A DNA stretch of 16,207 nucleotides from Chamaesiphon sp. (GTDB lineage Bacteria; Cyanobacteriota; Cyanobacteriia; Cyanobacteriales; Chamaesiphonaceae). Location: contig JAJAYU010000104.1 in NCBI GenBank assembly GCA_026786125.1, forward strand, positions 1-16,207, given 5' to 3'. The notes under the pieces were generated by a model that worked only from the letters and a program-made list of their open reading frames with translations, was not told the DNA's origin and did not search any database. Shown here one piece after another: positions 7,165 through 15,653 of the stretch. A program made the translations under genes and the position numbers. Position 1 is the first letter of the stretch. Each line of letters starts with the position of its first letter.

Positions 7165-8595
7165 ATGCTGAGCGAGCGTTCCGAGTCATCAGAAAATAAT
7201 TCTCACCCCCTTCTCCACAAGATCCTATTTGGACATCAGCCAACACCTGAATTGTTTGCAATCTTGTTGGTATATGCCGTTCAGGGAATTTTGGGGATAT
7301 CTCGATTGGCAGTAAGTTTCTTCCTCAAGGATGAATTAGCACTATCACCAGCGGAAGTTGCCGCCATGATGGGTATAGCTGCGTTGCCGTGGACGATTAA
7401 GCCTTTATTTGGGTTTCTGTCTGATGGCTTACCAATTTTTGGATACAGAAGACGACCATACCTGATCTTATCAGGACTGGTAGGTGTCTCTGCCTGGGTG
7501 AGTCTAGCTACGGTAGTCCATACCGCCGCTGCTGCGACATTTGCGATTGTGATTACGTCGCTGTCGGTAGCGGTGAGTGATGTCATCGTCGATTCACTGA
7601 TTGTCGAACGTGCCAGAGACGAGTCCCTAGTTGATTCTGGTTCGATTCAATCTCTCTGTTGGGGTGCGGCGGCTGTCGGTGGTGTACTCACAGCTTACTC
7701 TAGTGGATTATTACTCGAATATTTCAGCACCCGCACTGTCTTTGCGATTACCGCAGTTTTCCCGCTCCTAGTCTCAGCAGCAGCTTTCTTAATCTCCGAG
7801 GAACCAGTCACTTCAGACGATGGCGACGGTAAGGCAATTGTCAAAGATCAAATTCAGCAGTTGTGGCAAGCTCTGAAGCAAAAGGCGATTTGGATGCCGA
7901 CGCTATTTCTATTTTTGTGGCAATGTACACCGACAGCAGAGTCAGCCTTTTTCTACTTCAGTACCAATGAATTAGGCTTTACGCCAGAATTTTTGGGACG
8001 AGTCCGATTAGTTACGAGTTTGGGATCTCTATTCGGTGTGTGGTTATTCCAACGTTTTTTAAAAACCATCCCGTTTCGCCAAATTTTCTTAGGGATGACG
8101 TTATTTTCCGCATTCATCGGGATGACGACTCTATTATTAGTTACTCATACCAATCGCACATTAGGCATTGACGACCATTGGTTTGCATTGGGTGACAGTT
8201 TGATCCTCACAATTGCGGGACAACTCACATTTATACCCGTGTTAATCTTGGCAGCGAGATTATGTCCCCCAGGGATCGAAGCGACTCTGTTTGCGATGTT
8301 GATGTCGGTGTTGAATTTATCGAGTTTGGTATCCAAGGAAGGCGGTGCAATTCTGACGCATTTACTGGGTATCACTGATACCAATTTTGATAACTTTTGG
8401 TTGTTAGTTGTGATTACTAACGTCGGGAGTGTGATTCCGTTGGTGTTTATTAAATTATTACCAAATGAAGATCCACAGTTGGCAGCTAAAAAGGCACGAA
8501 CTATTCTGGATCAAGAGGCAGAGCTAGTCGGAAATCAATCATTTATGCCAACTCTATCACCGGAATTGTTGGAAGTTAAGTCGGAAAATTCATAG
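7165..8595 (+). CDS. BT1-family folate/biopterin transporter
   Basis: A 476-residue polytopic inner-membrane protein of the folate-biopterin transporter branch of the major facilitator superfamily, the family of Synechocystis slr0642 and plant plastid FBTs, which move folates or pterins. About 12 membrane segments can be read, the first at about 30-50 (LFAILLVYAVQGILGISRLAV). The family motifs are LPWTIKPLFGFLSDGLPIFG (74-93) followed by YRRRPYL, the acidic/arginine pattern SDVIVDSLIVERARDES (138-154) and PPGIEATLFAML (368-379) in the second half. A charged loop of about 30 residues (211-240) joins the two halves, and a soluble tail of about 45 residues ends the protein. The N-terminal codons MLSERSESSEN resemble the TGCTGAGCG-type interspersed repeats of cyanobacteria and may be repeat-derived. 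Substrate is inferred from the family only. Confidence 0.9.
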   Translation: MLSERSESSENNSHPLLHKILFGHQPTPELFAILLVYAVQGILGISRLAVSFFLKDELALSPAEVAAMMGIAALPWTIKPLFGFLSDGLPIFGYRRRPYLILSGLVGVSAWVSLATVVHTAAAATFAIVITSLSVAVSDVIVDSLIVERARDESLVDSGSIQSLCWGAAAVGGVLTAYSSGLLLEYFSTRTVFAITAVFPLLVSAAAFLISEEPVTSDDGDGKAIVKDQIQQLWQALKQKAIWMPTLFLFLWQCTPTAESAFFYFSTNELGFTPEFLGRVRLVTSLGSLFGVWLFQRFLKTIPFRQIFLGMTLFSAFIGMTTLLLVTHTNRTLGIDDHWFALGDSLILTIAGQLTFIPVLILAARLCPPGIEATLFAMLMSVLNLSSLVSKEGGAILTHLLGITDTNFDNFWLLVVITNVGSVIPLVFIKLLPNEDPQLAAKKARTILDQEAELVGNQSFMPTLSPELLEVKSENS

Positions 8596-8649
8596 TGGTT
8601 GCGTAGATCTAACCCACCCCGCCCTGACGGTCACACCTCCGTTTGCCGA

Positions 8650-8680
8650 GCGTCTGCCTGTGCCTACGGCAGGCTAACGC
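8650..8680. terminator. Hairpin after the BT1 transporter gene
   Basis: GCGT-CT-GCCTG (8650-8660) pairs with CAGGC-TA-ACGC (8670-8680) around a 9-base loop, giving a GC-rich interrupted stem of nine pairs. It lies 55 bases after the transporter stop and 56 bases before the oxygenase start. The surrounding 8617-8700 has the look of a larger interspersed repeat and is more GC-rich than its neighbours. Termination is possible but no T-run follows. Confidence 0.4.
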
Positions 8681-8735
8681 CAAAAGCAGAGGAAGGGATT
8701 TCCCCTGACATTAGCAACAGTTAATCTTTATATAT

Positions 8736-10250
8736 ATGAAAACTCAAACTAAAGAACTTACTTATAACTTAGAGCAATGGAAACAGGGCTATCGATCGCA
8801 AAAACAAGAGTATGATTATCAGATCACTGAAATCGCAGGACAAATTCCGGCTGAATTGACGGGGACATTATTTAGAAATGGCCCAGGAATGCTCGATATC
8901 AATGATGTTTCTGTTCGACATCCTTTTGATGGTGATGGGATGATCTGTCGGATTACCTTTCAAGATGGCAAGGCTCATTTTCTCAATCGCTTTGTTCAGA
9001 CGGAAGCTTACCGCGCCGAACAAATCGCGGGTAAGTTTCTGTATCGTGGTGTGTTTGGTACCCAGAAAGCTGGTGGTTGGAAAACTAATGCTTTTGATGT
9101 TAATCTCAAGAATATTGCCAATACTCAAGTTGTCTATTGGGGCGGTAAATTACTTGCTCTATGGGAAGCCGCCGAACCACATCGGTTAGATCCGAAAACA
9201 CTGGATACATTAGGGATTGAGTATCTAAACAATACGTTAAAACCAGGCGATCCATTTGCGGCTCACCCATTATTTGACCCCAAAGGGCGAATGGTCAACT
9301 TTGGTTTAAAAGCTGGTAAATTTGACAGAACTGGGCTTCTGACTGAAATTACAATTTACGAATTGGATCTCGATGGTGAAGTAGTTGAACAGCATTCACA
9401 TATAATTCCTGGATTCGCATTTATACATGATTTTGCGATTACGCCTAACTATTGTATCTTCTTCCAAAATCCGGTCGGGTTTAATCCTTTCCCGTTCCTA
9501 TTTGGCTTAAAAGGTGCAGCGGAATGTGTCAAATTTCAACCTGAAAAACTGACCAAAATTTTGATAATTCCCCGCAATCCCCGCAGCGGCGAACAAATGC
9601 AAACCCTGGCAACTAAATCGGGCTTTGTCTTCCACCATGCTAATGCGTTTGAGCACGATGGTAAAATATCGATCGATTCAATTGCCTATCCCACTTTCCC
9701 CGAAGTCGAACCCGACAAAGATTTCCGCGAGATAGACTTCAGCACGCTGACACCAGGGCAGTTGTGGCGATTTGAAATGGATCTGACGACTCAGCAGGTA
9801 ACTAGCCAACTCGTCGAACCTCGCTGTTGTGAATTCCCCACAATTAATCCCGCCAACGTTGGACAGCCCTATCGTTATGTCTATCTGGGTGCCGCCCAAA
9901 CTACCGATGGTAATGCACCGTTGCAGAGTATTATCAAGCTCGACAGGGAAACAGGCGCACAACAATTGTGGACGGCGGCACCAACCGGATATGTGAATGA
10001 ACCTGTGTTTGTACCGCGCCCTGGTGGAACTCAGGAGGACGATGGCTGGCTGTTAGCGATGATTTATGATGGGGAGCGAGATCGCTCGGCTGTGGTCATT
10101 CTAGATGCCGCAGATCTAGCAAAAGGGGCTGTAGCAACTCTGTGGTTGACTCATCATATTCCCTATGGTTTACATGGGAGTTGGACAGATCATATATTTA
10201 TCGATTCGCTCTCTAAATCTTTAATCACCTCCCACGATAATTTCACTTAA
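8736..10250 (+). CDS. Carotenoid cleavage oxygenase (apocarotenoid oxygenase type)
   Basis: A 504-residue non-haem iron oxygenase with a seven-bladed propeller fold. It closely resembles Synechocystis ACO (sll1541), which cleaves apocarotenals at the 15,15' bond to give retinal. Four iron-binding histidines are readable in their conserved settings: H177 (AAHPLFDP), H231 (FIHDFAITP), H300 or H301 (FVFHHANAFE) and H480 (PYGLHGSW). Other family blocks are GTLFRNGPG (43-51), HPFDGDGM (62-69) and FVPRPGG with EDDGWLL (425-440). The family often ends soon after the last histidine; here about 20 more residues follow, and the stop overlaps the end of the convergent NRPS-like gene by 8 bases. Substrate (apocarotenoid or intact carotenoid) cannot be fixed from sequence; ACO-like activity is the best guess. 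Confidence 0.93.
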   Translation: MKTQTKELTYNLEQWKQGYRSQKQEYDYQITEIAGQIPAELTGTLFRNGPGMLDINDVSVRHPFDGDGMICRITFQDGKAHFLNRFVQTEAYRAEQIAGKFLYRGVFGTQKAGGWKTNAFDVNLKNIANTQVVYWGGKLLALWEAAEPHRLDPKTLDTLGIEYLNNTLKPGDPFAAHPLFDPKGRMVNFGLKAGKFDRTGLLTEITIYELDLDGEVVEQHSHIIPGFAFIHDFAITPNYCIFFQNPVGFNPFPFLFGLKGAAECVKFQPEKLTKILIIPRNPRSGEQMQTLATKSGFVFHHANAFEHDGKISIDSIAYPTFPEVEPDKDFREIDFSTLTPGQLWRFEMDLTTQQVTSQLVEPRCCEFPTINPANVGQPYRYVYLGAAQTTDGNAPLQSIIKLDRETGAQQLWTAAPTGYVNEPVFVPRPGGTQEDDGWLLAMIYDGERDRSAVVILDAADLAKGAVATLWLTHHIPYGLHGSWTDHIFIDSLSKSLITSHDNFT

Positions 10251-13200
10251 CAGCTCCTACTTGCTGAAGTTTAAAGCCATCAATTTCTTTGATGAGATCG
10301 AGTACAGTCGGTGAGCGAAATAAACTAATTAAGGGTAAATTCACTTCAAACTTCGCTCGAATCTCGCCAATTAATGTCACTGCCACGAGGGAATTGCCCC
10401 CCAGATCAAAGAAATTATCCTCGCTGTTCACAGCTGGAAGCTGAAGCACCTTTTGCCAAATTTCCAGTAGATCTTGTTTAGTGTTAACTTGCGAGTTACT
10501 GATTTGTGGGTGCTGTTGTGGAGTTGTTGGAGTTGGTGGGGTTGTTGGGGTTGGTAGCGCTACTGGTGCCAAAGTCGGCATCGGCAAAGCTTGACGATCG
10601 ATCTTCTGATTTGGAGTCAGCGGGAATGACTTGAGCAGGACAAAATTAGATGGCACCATATATTTAGGCAGTTGGGAGCTTAAATATGCTCGCAGGATCT
10701 GATGTGTCGGCTGCTGCCCTAGTTGGGGAATAATATATGCAACTAGTCGCTTGTCCCCAGGGATATCTTCGCGGACGATCACCGTCGCCGCTGAGATTGC
10801 CTCATGTCGGCTCAACATCGTCTCGATTTCGCCTAGTTCGATCCGATAGCCGTTGACTTTGACTTGAAAGTCGATCCGCCCCAAAAATTCCAGATTGCCA
10901 TTGCTCTGATAGCGAACGAGATCACCCGTCCGATAGAGTCGCGCGCTGGGGTCGAGGCTAAATGGATTGGCGATAAACCGTGATTGGGTTAATTCCGATC
11001 GATTCAAATAGCCACGAGTTACCCCTTTGCCCCCAATCAGCAGTTCGCCTGCGATGCCAAATGGCACGGGTTGGTGGTGTCGATCGAGGATATATAGTTC
11101 GGTATTCGCAATCGGTCGTCCTAATGGTACAACCCCATTTACCCCATTGAGGGGATAGGTAGTAGACCAGATCGTAGTTTCAGTCGGGCCATACATATTG
11201 TGGATCTGTCCCGAAACCAGCCGCTGGAGCTGGGCGGCGAGATCTTCAGTTAAAGCTTCCCCACCGACCATCATCGTCCGAATCTGTCCGAGAGAGCTGC
11301 GGGCATCCGGATCGGCAAGGACTAGCCGCGCCATCGAAGGAGTACATTGGAGGTGGGTAACTTGGTGACGATCAATCAGCCCTGAGAGCGAATTATCCTG
11401 GGCGGCAATTGCTTGGGCAGATTGAGACTGAGCTGCTGCTTTAACTTGATCGAGCAGGGGTAATTGCGACAACACCAGATCGGTATCGACTCCATAGTCG
11501 ATCAGACAGGCAATCTCATCGACATCAATGTCCATAATCCGATCGACCATCGTCAAGCAGGTTTCGACCGTACCGAATAGACCGCTAGTCTCATAGTACC
11601 GCTCGAACGAGAAATCCAATACCTCATCTAACGCCTGTTCGGACAGATGCTCGACCGAAAACTTCCCACTTTGGTCGGTAGTCTGCTGTTTGAAAGTTGG
11701 GAATTCCCAAGTTGCCAGCCGAATTAGATCCAGCGAACTTGCCAGATATTGGCGCATCGGTTGGCGGACAATTTCCCGTACCGCTGCATCACTTTCGCCG
11801 ACGAAAGTATGGATCATCAGCGTTACTGTACCCTGTCCCGAATGGTGATTTTCTGCCCATGCCTGACGATAAATCGCAATTTTGGTAGCTAAATCATCCA
11901 AACTCTGCCCCAACAAGTGCGTCAAGATATTAAAGCCCTTCGCGCCAGCCATCTGGAATGTTTCGGGATTACCCGCTGCTGTCACCCAAATCGGTAATTC
12001 TGGCTGAATTGGGCGAGGTAAGGTTTGGACATCTACCAACTTACCCTTACCATTTGGATAGCTGATACTTTCGCCCCGCCAGAGTGCTTGCACCTGTTCG
12101 ATCTGTTCAAACATAATCTCCTTGCGGTTAGCAAATGTTTCTGGTCGCAGCACAAAATCATTGGGTTGCCAACCCGCCGCGAAGGAGATCCCGACTCGTC
12201 CACCCGAAATATTATCAACCACCGCCCAATCTTCGGCAATCCGAATCGAACTATGTAAGGGAGCGACACAACTCCCTGCCCGAATCTGAATCTGGTTTGT
12301 CCGTGCGGCGATCGCGGCACTAGTCACCGCTGCATTAGGGAACAAGCCCCCAAAAGCGTGGAAATGACGTTCTGGAGTCCAAACCGCTTTAAAACCCTGG
12401 CGATCGGCGAATTCAGTGGCTGCAAACAATAGTCGATATTTATCAGTAGCATCTGCTTCTTGCTCGTGACTGGAGAAGTAAAACAGACTAAAATCGACAT
12501 ATTTCGTCCGCTGGCGTACTTGTCCTTGGGGTGCAAGGGTTCGCTCGGCTTTGGTGCTGTAGATCACCACCTTGAAGCCCCGTGCTAGGGTCCAGAATAA
12601 TTCTAATACTGAAATATCAAAGGATAAACTCGTTACTGCTAGCCAGACTCCTGGCGGCTGATGGTCGATTCTGGCATCCATCCCGGTGAAGAAGTTGACC
12701 ACATTCCGATGTTCTACCATCACTCCCTTGGGTTTCCCCGTCGAGCCAGAGGTATAGATGATGTAGCTCAGATGGGCTGGTTTAACGCCACTCTCAGGAT
12801 TGGAGATCGGTTGGCGGGAAATTTCGTCCCACATGGTATCGATCGCAATCGTTTTGACATTAGCATCGATCAACAGTTTAGGAATCAACTGTTGCTGAGT
12901 GATAATTGTCTTCGCCTGGGAATCCGCCAACATGAAGGCGAGTCGATCTGCGGGAAATTCTGGATCTAGCGGTAGATAACCACCACCAGCTTTGTGAATT
13001 GCCAATAGCCCAACCATCATCGCGAGAGAGCGTTCGAGATACAACCCGACCAGTAAATCTGGCCCTACGCCCTGGCTGCGGAGATAGTGAGCTAGTTGAT
13101 TAGCGCGTTCGTTTAATTCTTGGTAAGTCAGTTGTTCCGCCCCAAAAGCAACGGCGATCGATTCGGGATTCCGGGCGACCTGCTGTTCAAATAACTCGTG

Positions 13201-14907
13201 GATGCAAACATCGGGAAATGGTGTTTCGGTCTGATTCCAATCCACCAGTAGTTGCTGCTGTTCGATCCTAGAGAGGAGTGGTAATCGATCTAGGGGCTGT
13301 TCTGCTTGGTCGAGACATGCCGCGATCAGATTTTGGAGTTGACTGACGATCGCATTGCTTTCTACTAGCGTCAACGCTCCAGTATGGACTAGTTCTGGCA
13401 AACTACCATCCTCATAAGCAACCAATGCTATTGTCGCATTCAAGTGCTGCCAATCTAGTTGATCGGGACGAGCTGCCGACACAATTGCCACAGGCAATGC
13501 GCGACTGACGGGATTGTCCCGTAGCTCTAAACAACGTCTCAATAGTGTGAGTCTATAACTACCTAATCGCGCTGTCCGCACTAGGGAAGTTTCCAGTCGA
13601 GCTTGAAATTGGCTAAATGATTCCCCTGCCTGAACTGTGACCCTAAATGGCACCCGTTGGGCAAAAATTTGGGGGGCGACGCTGCGCTGTGCCTCAGTCT
13701 GTAATCCCAGATCGAAATTTGGCTCAGGCGAGAGTCTAGCACAATAGGCCGCAAACATCGAGAGTAGGGCTGTCGGTGTCACCTGGCGATTGTTTAGATC
13801 GATCGAATAGCGTTCAATGGTAGTTTGCCAACGACTAGCAGTAATCGAGCCTCTGCCGTGAATATTGGTAAGGTAAGGATGCTCGAATGGGGTAAGTTGC
13901 TCTGCCCGTTTTGCCCAGACTTGCTCGTGCCGACAGATATCTTGATTCCGCTGGGTAATTGCGGTGGCGAAGTCTGGATCGAGGGTTGGTAATACAATCC
14001 CTGGGTGGATTCCATATTCTTCAATCAGGCGTTCGACTGAAATTTCTCGCCCATCGATCGTAGTAATCCGCCTAAACTCGATCGCCCCATCTGCTGTCGC
14101 AATGCACAATCCGTTGTGATCTAGTCTCATTACTCGCCCTGGAGTCCCATAAGCATTCGTCACGATCTGGGCTGACTCGACGACAATTACCCCCCCTGGT
14201 AGCCAGATTTTGACCATACCCAAGGGGTTGTGAGTATGTCCAAAGTCTAACGATCGAGCTAGAGTCCAAATCTCATGGCTAGTAATATCTAATGATAATA
14301 ACGAGGATGCATCGGGGCGATGGCTTGGCCCAAAATAAGTACGTTGGGATAGATCTTGCTCGTAAGGCTCAATCGGACCGATCGTTAATTGGGTAATCAA
14401 TTCGGTGAAGGACTCAACCGCCGCCTCAAAGCAGCGAGTATTCAAACTCAATGATGTATCATCTGGTAGAATTGGCACGATTTTCTGGTTAAAAATCCGA
14501 CCAGCATCAATCTCATCGACAACTTCATGCCAGGTGACAGCATGATCGGTTTCACCATGTTGTAACGCCCAAGCTGTTGCATACAATCCGGCATATCTGG
14601 GTAATGGCGAGTCATGGTAATTAATCGCTGTGCCTCGCGCCCGAGTCACGACACTCTCAGGAATAATCCATTGGGTATTGTTGATGCTAAAGAGATAATC
14701 ATATCCACTACTAAGAATCTGCGCCTGAAAGGTTGCGCGATCGACAGTATAAGGTAGTCCATGTGCTTGAGACCACTCTTGCAATGAGCCATCTGCGGAA
14801 TAAATGCCCAGTACTTGCCATCCTTGTCGCAACAATACTTCTAGGCAACTTACCGCCACCACCCCATCACCGACAACATAACAAGAAAGATTAGATATAG
14901 ATTTCAT
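10243..14907 (-). CDS. Formyltransferase-NRPS with monooxygenase inside the A domain
   Basis: A 1554-residue multidomain enzyme. (1) Formyltransferase 1-305, with N96 and H98 in INYHDSPLP and D134 in VDEIDAGRI matching the catalytic Asn/His/Asp of 10-formyl-THF enzymes. (2) Segment 345-548 like the C-terminal half of a condensation domain (FDLGLQTEAQ, FAQRVPFRVTV), with no HHxxxDG. (3) Adenylation domain part one, 570-785: A3 YTSGSTGKPKG at 718-728, A4 FDIS at 763-766. (4) Inserted luciferase-like FMN monooxygenase about 802-1158 (TPERHFH 844-850, SGGRVGISFAAGW 901-913), the MupA/Atu3671 type. (5) Adenylation part two, 1172-1442: A5 YGPTE 1239-1243, A7 YRTGDL 1325-1330, A10 lysine K1435. (6) Pro/Thr linker 1447-1463. 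(7) Carrier domain with LGGNS, S1506 the phosphopantetheine site. The aligned code D764 I765 L768 Q1187 M1213 G1215 M1238 I1246 W1247 K1435 is near the glycine code. No thioesterase or reductase follows. Lies 29 bases behind the acyltransferase gene. Confidence 0.93.
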   Translation of the reverse strand: MKSISNLSCYVVGDGVVAVSCLEVLLRQGWQVLGIYSADGSLQEWSQAHGLPYTVDRATFQAQILSSGYDYLFSINNTQWIIPESVVTRARGTAINYHDSPLPRYAGLYATAWALQHGETDHAVTWHEVVDEIDAGRIFNQKIVPILPDDTSLSLNTRCFEAAVESFTELITQLTIGPIEPYEQDLSQRTYFGPSHRPDASSLLSLDITSHEIWTLARSLDFGHTHNPLGMVKIWLPGGVIVVESAQIVTNAYGTPGRVMRLDHNGLCIATADGAIEFRRITTIDGREISVERLIEEYGIHPGIVLPTLDPDFATAITQRNQDICRHEQVWAKRAEQLTPFEHPYLTNIHGRGSITASRWQTTIERYSIDLNNRQVTPTALLSMFAAYCARLSPEPNFDLGLQTEAQRSVAPQIFAQRVPFRVTVQAGESFSQFQARLETSLVRTARLGSYRLTLLRRCLELRDNPVSRALPVAIVSAARPDQLDWQHLNATIALVAYEDGSLPELVHTGALTLVESNAIVSQLQNLIAACLDQAEQPLDRLPLLSRIEQQQLLVDWNQTETPFPDVCIHELFEQQVARNPESIAVAFGAEQLTYQELNERANQLAHYLRSQGVGPDLLVGLYLERSLAMMVGLLAIHKAGGGYLPLDPEFPADRLAFMLADSQAKTIITQQQLIPKLLIDANVKTIAIDTMWDEISRQPISNPESGVKPAHLSYIIYTSGSTGKPKGVMVEHRNVVNFFTGMDARIDHQPPGVWLAVTSLSFDISVLELFWTLARGFKVVIYSTKAERTLAPQGQVRQRTKYVDFSLFYFSSHEQEADATDKYRLLFAATEFADRQGFKAVWTPERHFHAFGGLFPNAAVTSAAIAARTNQIQIRAGSCVAPLHSSIRIAEDWAVVDNISGGRVGISFAAGWQPNDFVLRPETFANRKEIMFEQIEQVQALWRGESISYPNGKGKLVDVQTLPRPIQPELPIWVTAAGNPETFQMAGAKGFNILTHLLGQSLDDLATKIAIYRQAWAENHHSGQGTVTLMIHTFVGESDAAVREIVRQPMRQYLASSLDLIRLATWEFPTFKQQTTDQSGKFSVEHLSEQALDEVLDFSFERYYETSGLFGTVETCLTMVDRIMDIDVDEIACLIDYGVDTDLVLSQLPLLDQVKAAAQSQSAQAIAAQDNSLSGLIDRHQVTHLQCTPSMARLVLADPDARSSLGQIRTMMVGGEALTEDLAAQLQRLVSGQIHNMYGPTETTIWSTTYPLNGVNGVVPLGRPIANTELYILDRHHQPVPFGIAGELLIGGKGVTRGYLNRSELTQSRFIANPFSLDPSARLYRTGDLVRYQSNGNLEFLGRIDFQVKVNGYRIELGEIETMLSRHEAISAATVIVREDIPGDKRLVAYIIPQLGQQPTHQILRAYLSSQLPKYMVPSNFVLLKSFPLTPNQKIDRQALPMPTLAPVALPTPTTPPTPTTPQQHPQISNSQVNTKQDLLEIWQKVLQLPAVNSEDNFFDLGGNSLVAVTLIGEIRAKFEVNLPLISLFRSPTVLDLIKEIDGFKLQQVGAVK
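10523..10558. repeat. Tandem 18-base repeat in the NRPS linker
   Basis: Two adjacent 18-base units, 10523-10540 and 10541-10558, differ at three positions. On the coding strand they give the TPTTPP TPTTPQ-like linker between adenylation and carrier domains. Such repeats let linker length change by slippage in steps of six residues without frameshift. Confidence 0.6.
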
Positions 14908-14936
14908 GAAACTCGATTTGGCTCAACTTATTTTAT

Positions 14937-15593
14937 TTAAATTCTGATCAGATTGCTGGGGACTTCCATTTTGATCGTGCCCCCAGGCGAGTAGACTGCG
15001 CGATCTTCCGTATCACTGAGAATGATCGATCCCGCCCCAATGATATTTTCTGTACCGATTTTGATGTAATTTCGGACAGTGGCATTTAGTCCAATAAAAG
15101 TGTATTCACCCACATTTACGCCACCACCAAGGGAGATCCCTGCTGCCAGAAAACAATGATCGTTAATCACACAATGATGTCCGATTTGATTCGCGCCCAA
15201 GAGGAGACAGTTGTCCCCGATTGAGGTAAAAGGTTGGATCACATTATTTTCTAAAATACAGCAATTTTCACCGACTGGCGTATTGTAATAACAGGCTTTA
15301 GAACTGATGTAGGAAACAAAATTATATCCCCGCGCTTTGGCGGCTAGATACTTTTGTGCCCGCAATTTATTCACCTTTTGATAACTAATTGCAATGAACA
15401 AATGATATTGATCGGGTGGATAATACTGTTCGAGCTGTTCATAGGGAACCATTGGTAAGCCCTGGAAACTATCTGCTTTGAGATAGTCGCGATCAACGGT
15501 GAATGCTACTACCTCATGTTCCGAATCATGAGTTAGATAGAAATGAACCATTTCGGCAATTTCACTACTACCAAAAATTACAACTTTAGCCAT
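14937..15593 (-). CDS. NeuD/PglD-type left-handed beta-helix acyltransferase
   Basis: A 218-residue protein with two parts. Residues 1-95 look like a small Rossmann-like sugar-nucleotide-binding domain (VVIFGSSEIAEMVHFYL, then FTVDRDYLK and QYHLFIAISYQKVNKLR), as in NeuD and PglD. Residues 105-200 are hexapeptide repeats of a left-handed beta-helix (VGENCCILENNVIQPFTSIG, IGHHCVINDHCFLAAG, VGEYTFIGLNATVRN, IKIGTENIIGAGSII). H139 or H140 is in the place of the catalytic histidine. Family members move an acetyl or other acyl group from CoA to an amino or hydroxyl group of a sugar. The acceptor is not known here; an amine on a sugar nucleotide or on the NRPS-linked product are both possible. It lies between a second acyltransferase (60-base gap) and the NRPS gene (29-base gap), all on one strand, so an operon is likely. 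Confidence 0.88.
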   Translation of the reverse strand: MAKVVIFGSSEIAEMVHFYLTHDSEHEVVAFTVDRDYLKADSFQGLPMVPYEQLEQYYPPDQYHLFIAISYQKVNKLRAQKYLAAKARGYNFVSYISSKACYYNTPVGENCCILENNVIQPFTSIGDNCLLLGANQIGHHCVINDHCFLAAGISLGGGVNVGEYTFIGLNATVRNYIKIGTENIIGAGSIILSDTEDRAVYSPGGTIKMEVPSNLIRI

Positions 15594-15653
15594 GAATTAT
15601 CTGTCTATTGAAGATATTGAGAATGATTTGGGGCTTTGGGATGATCGAATGAT

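Noticed and set aside
12661..12969. Plus-strand 102-residue ORF within the NRPS-like gene
   Set aside because: It is antisense to conserved A-domain motifs (A3 and A4 region); no independent features. The same applies to the other ORFs inside 10243-14907.
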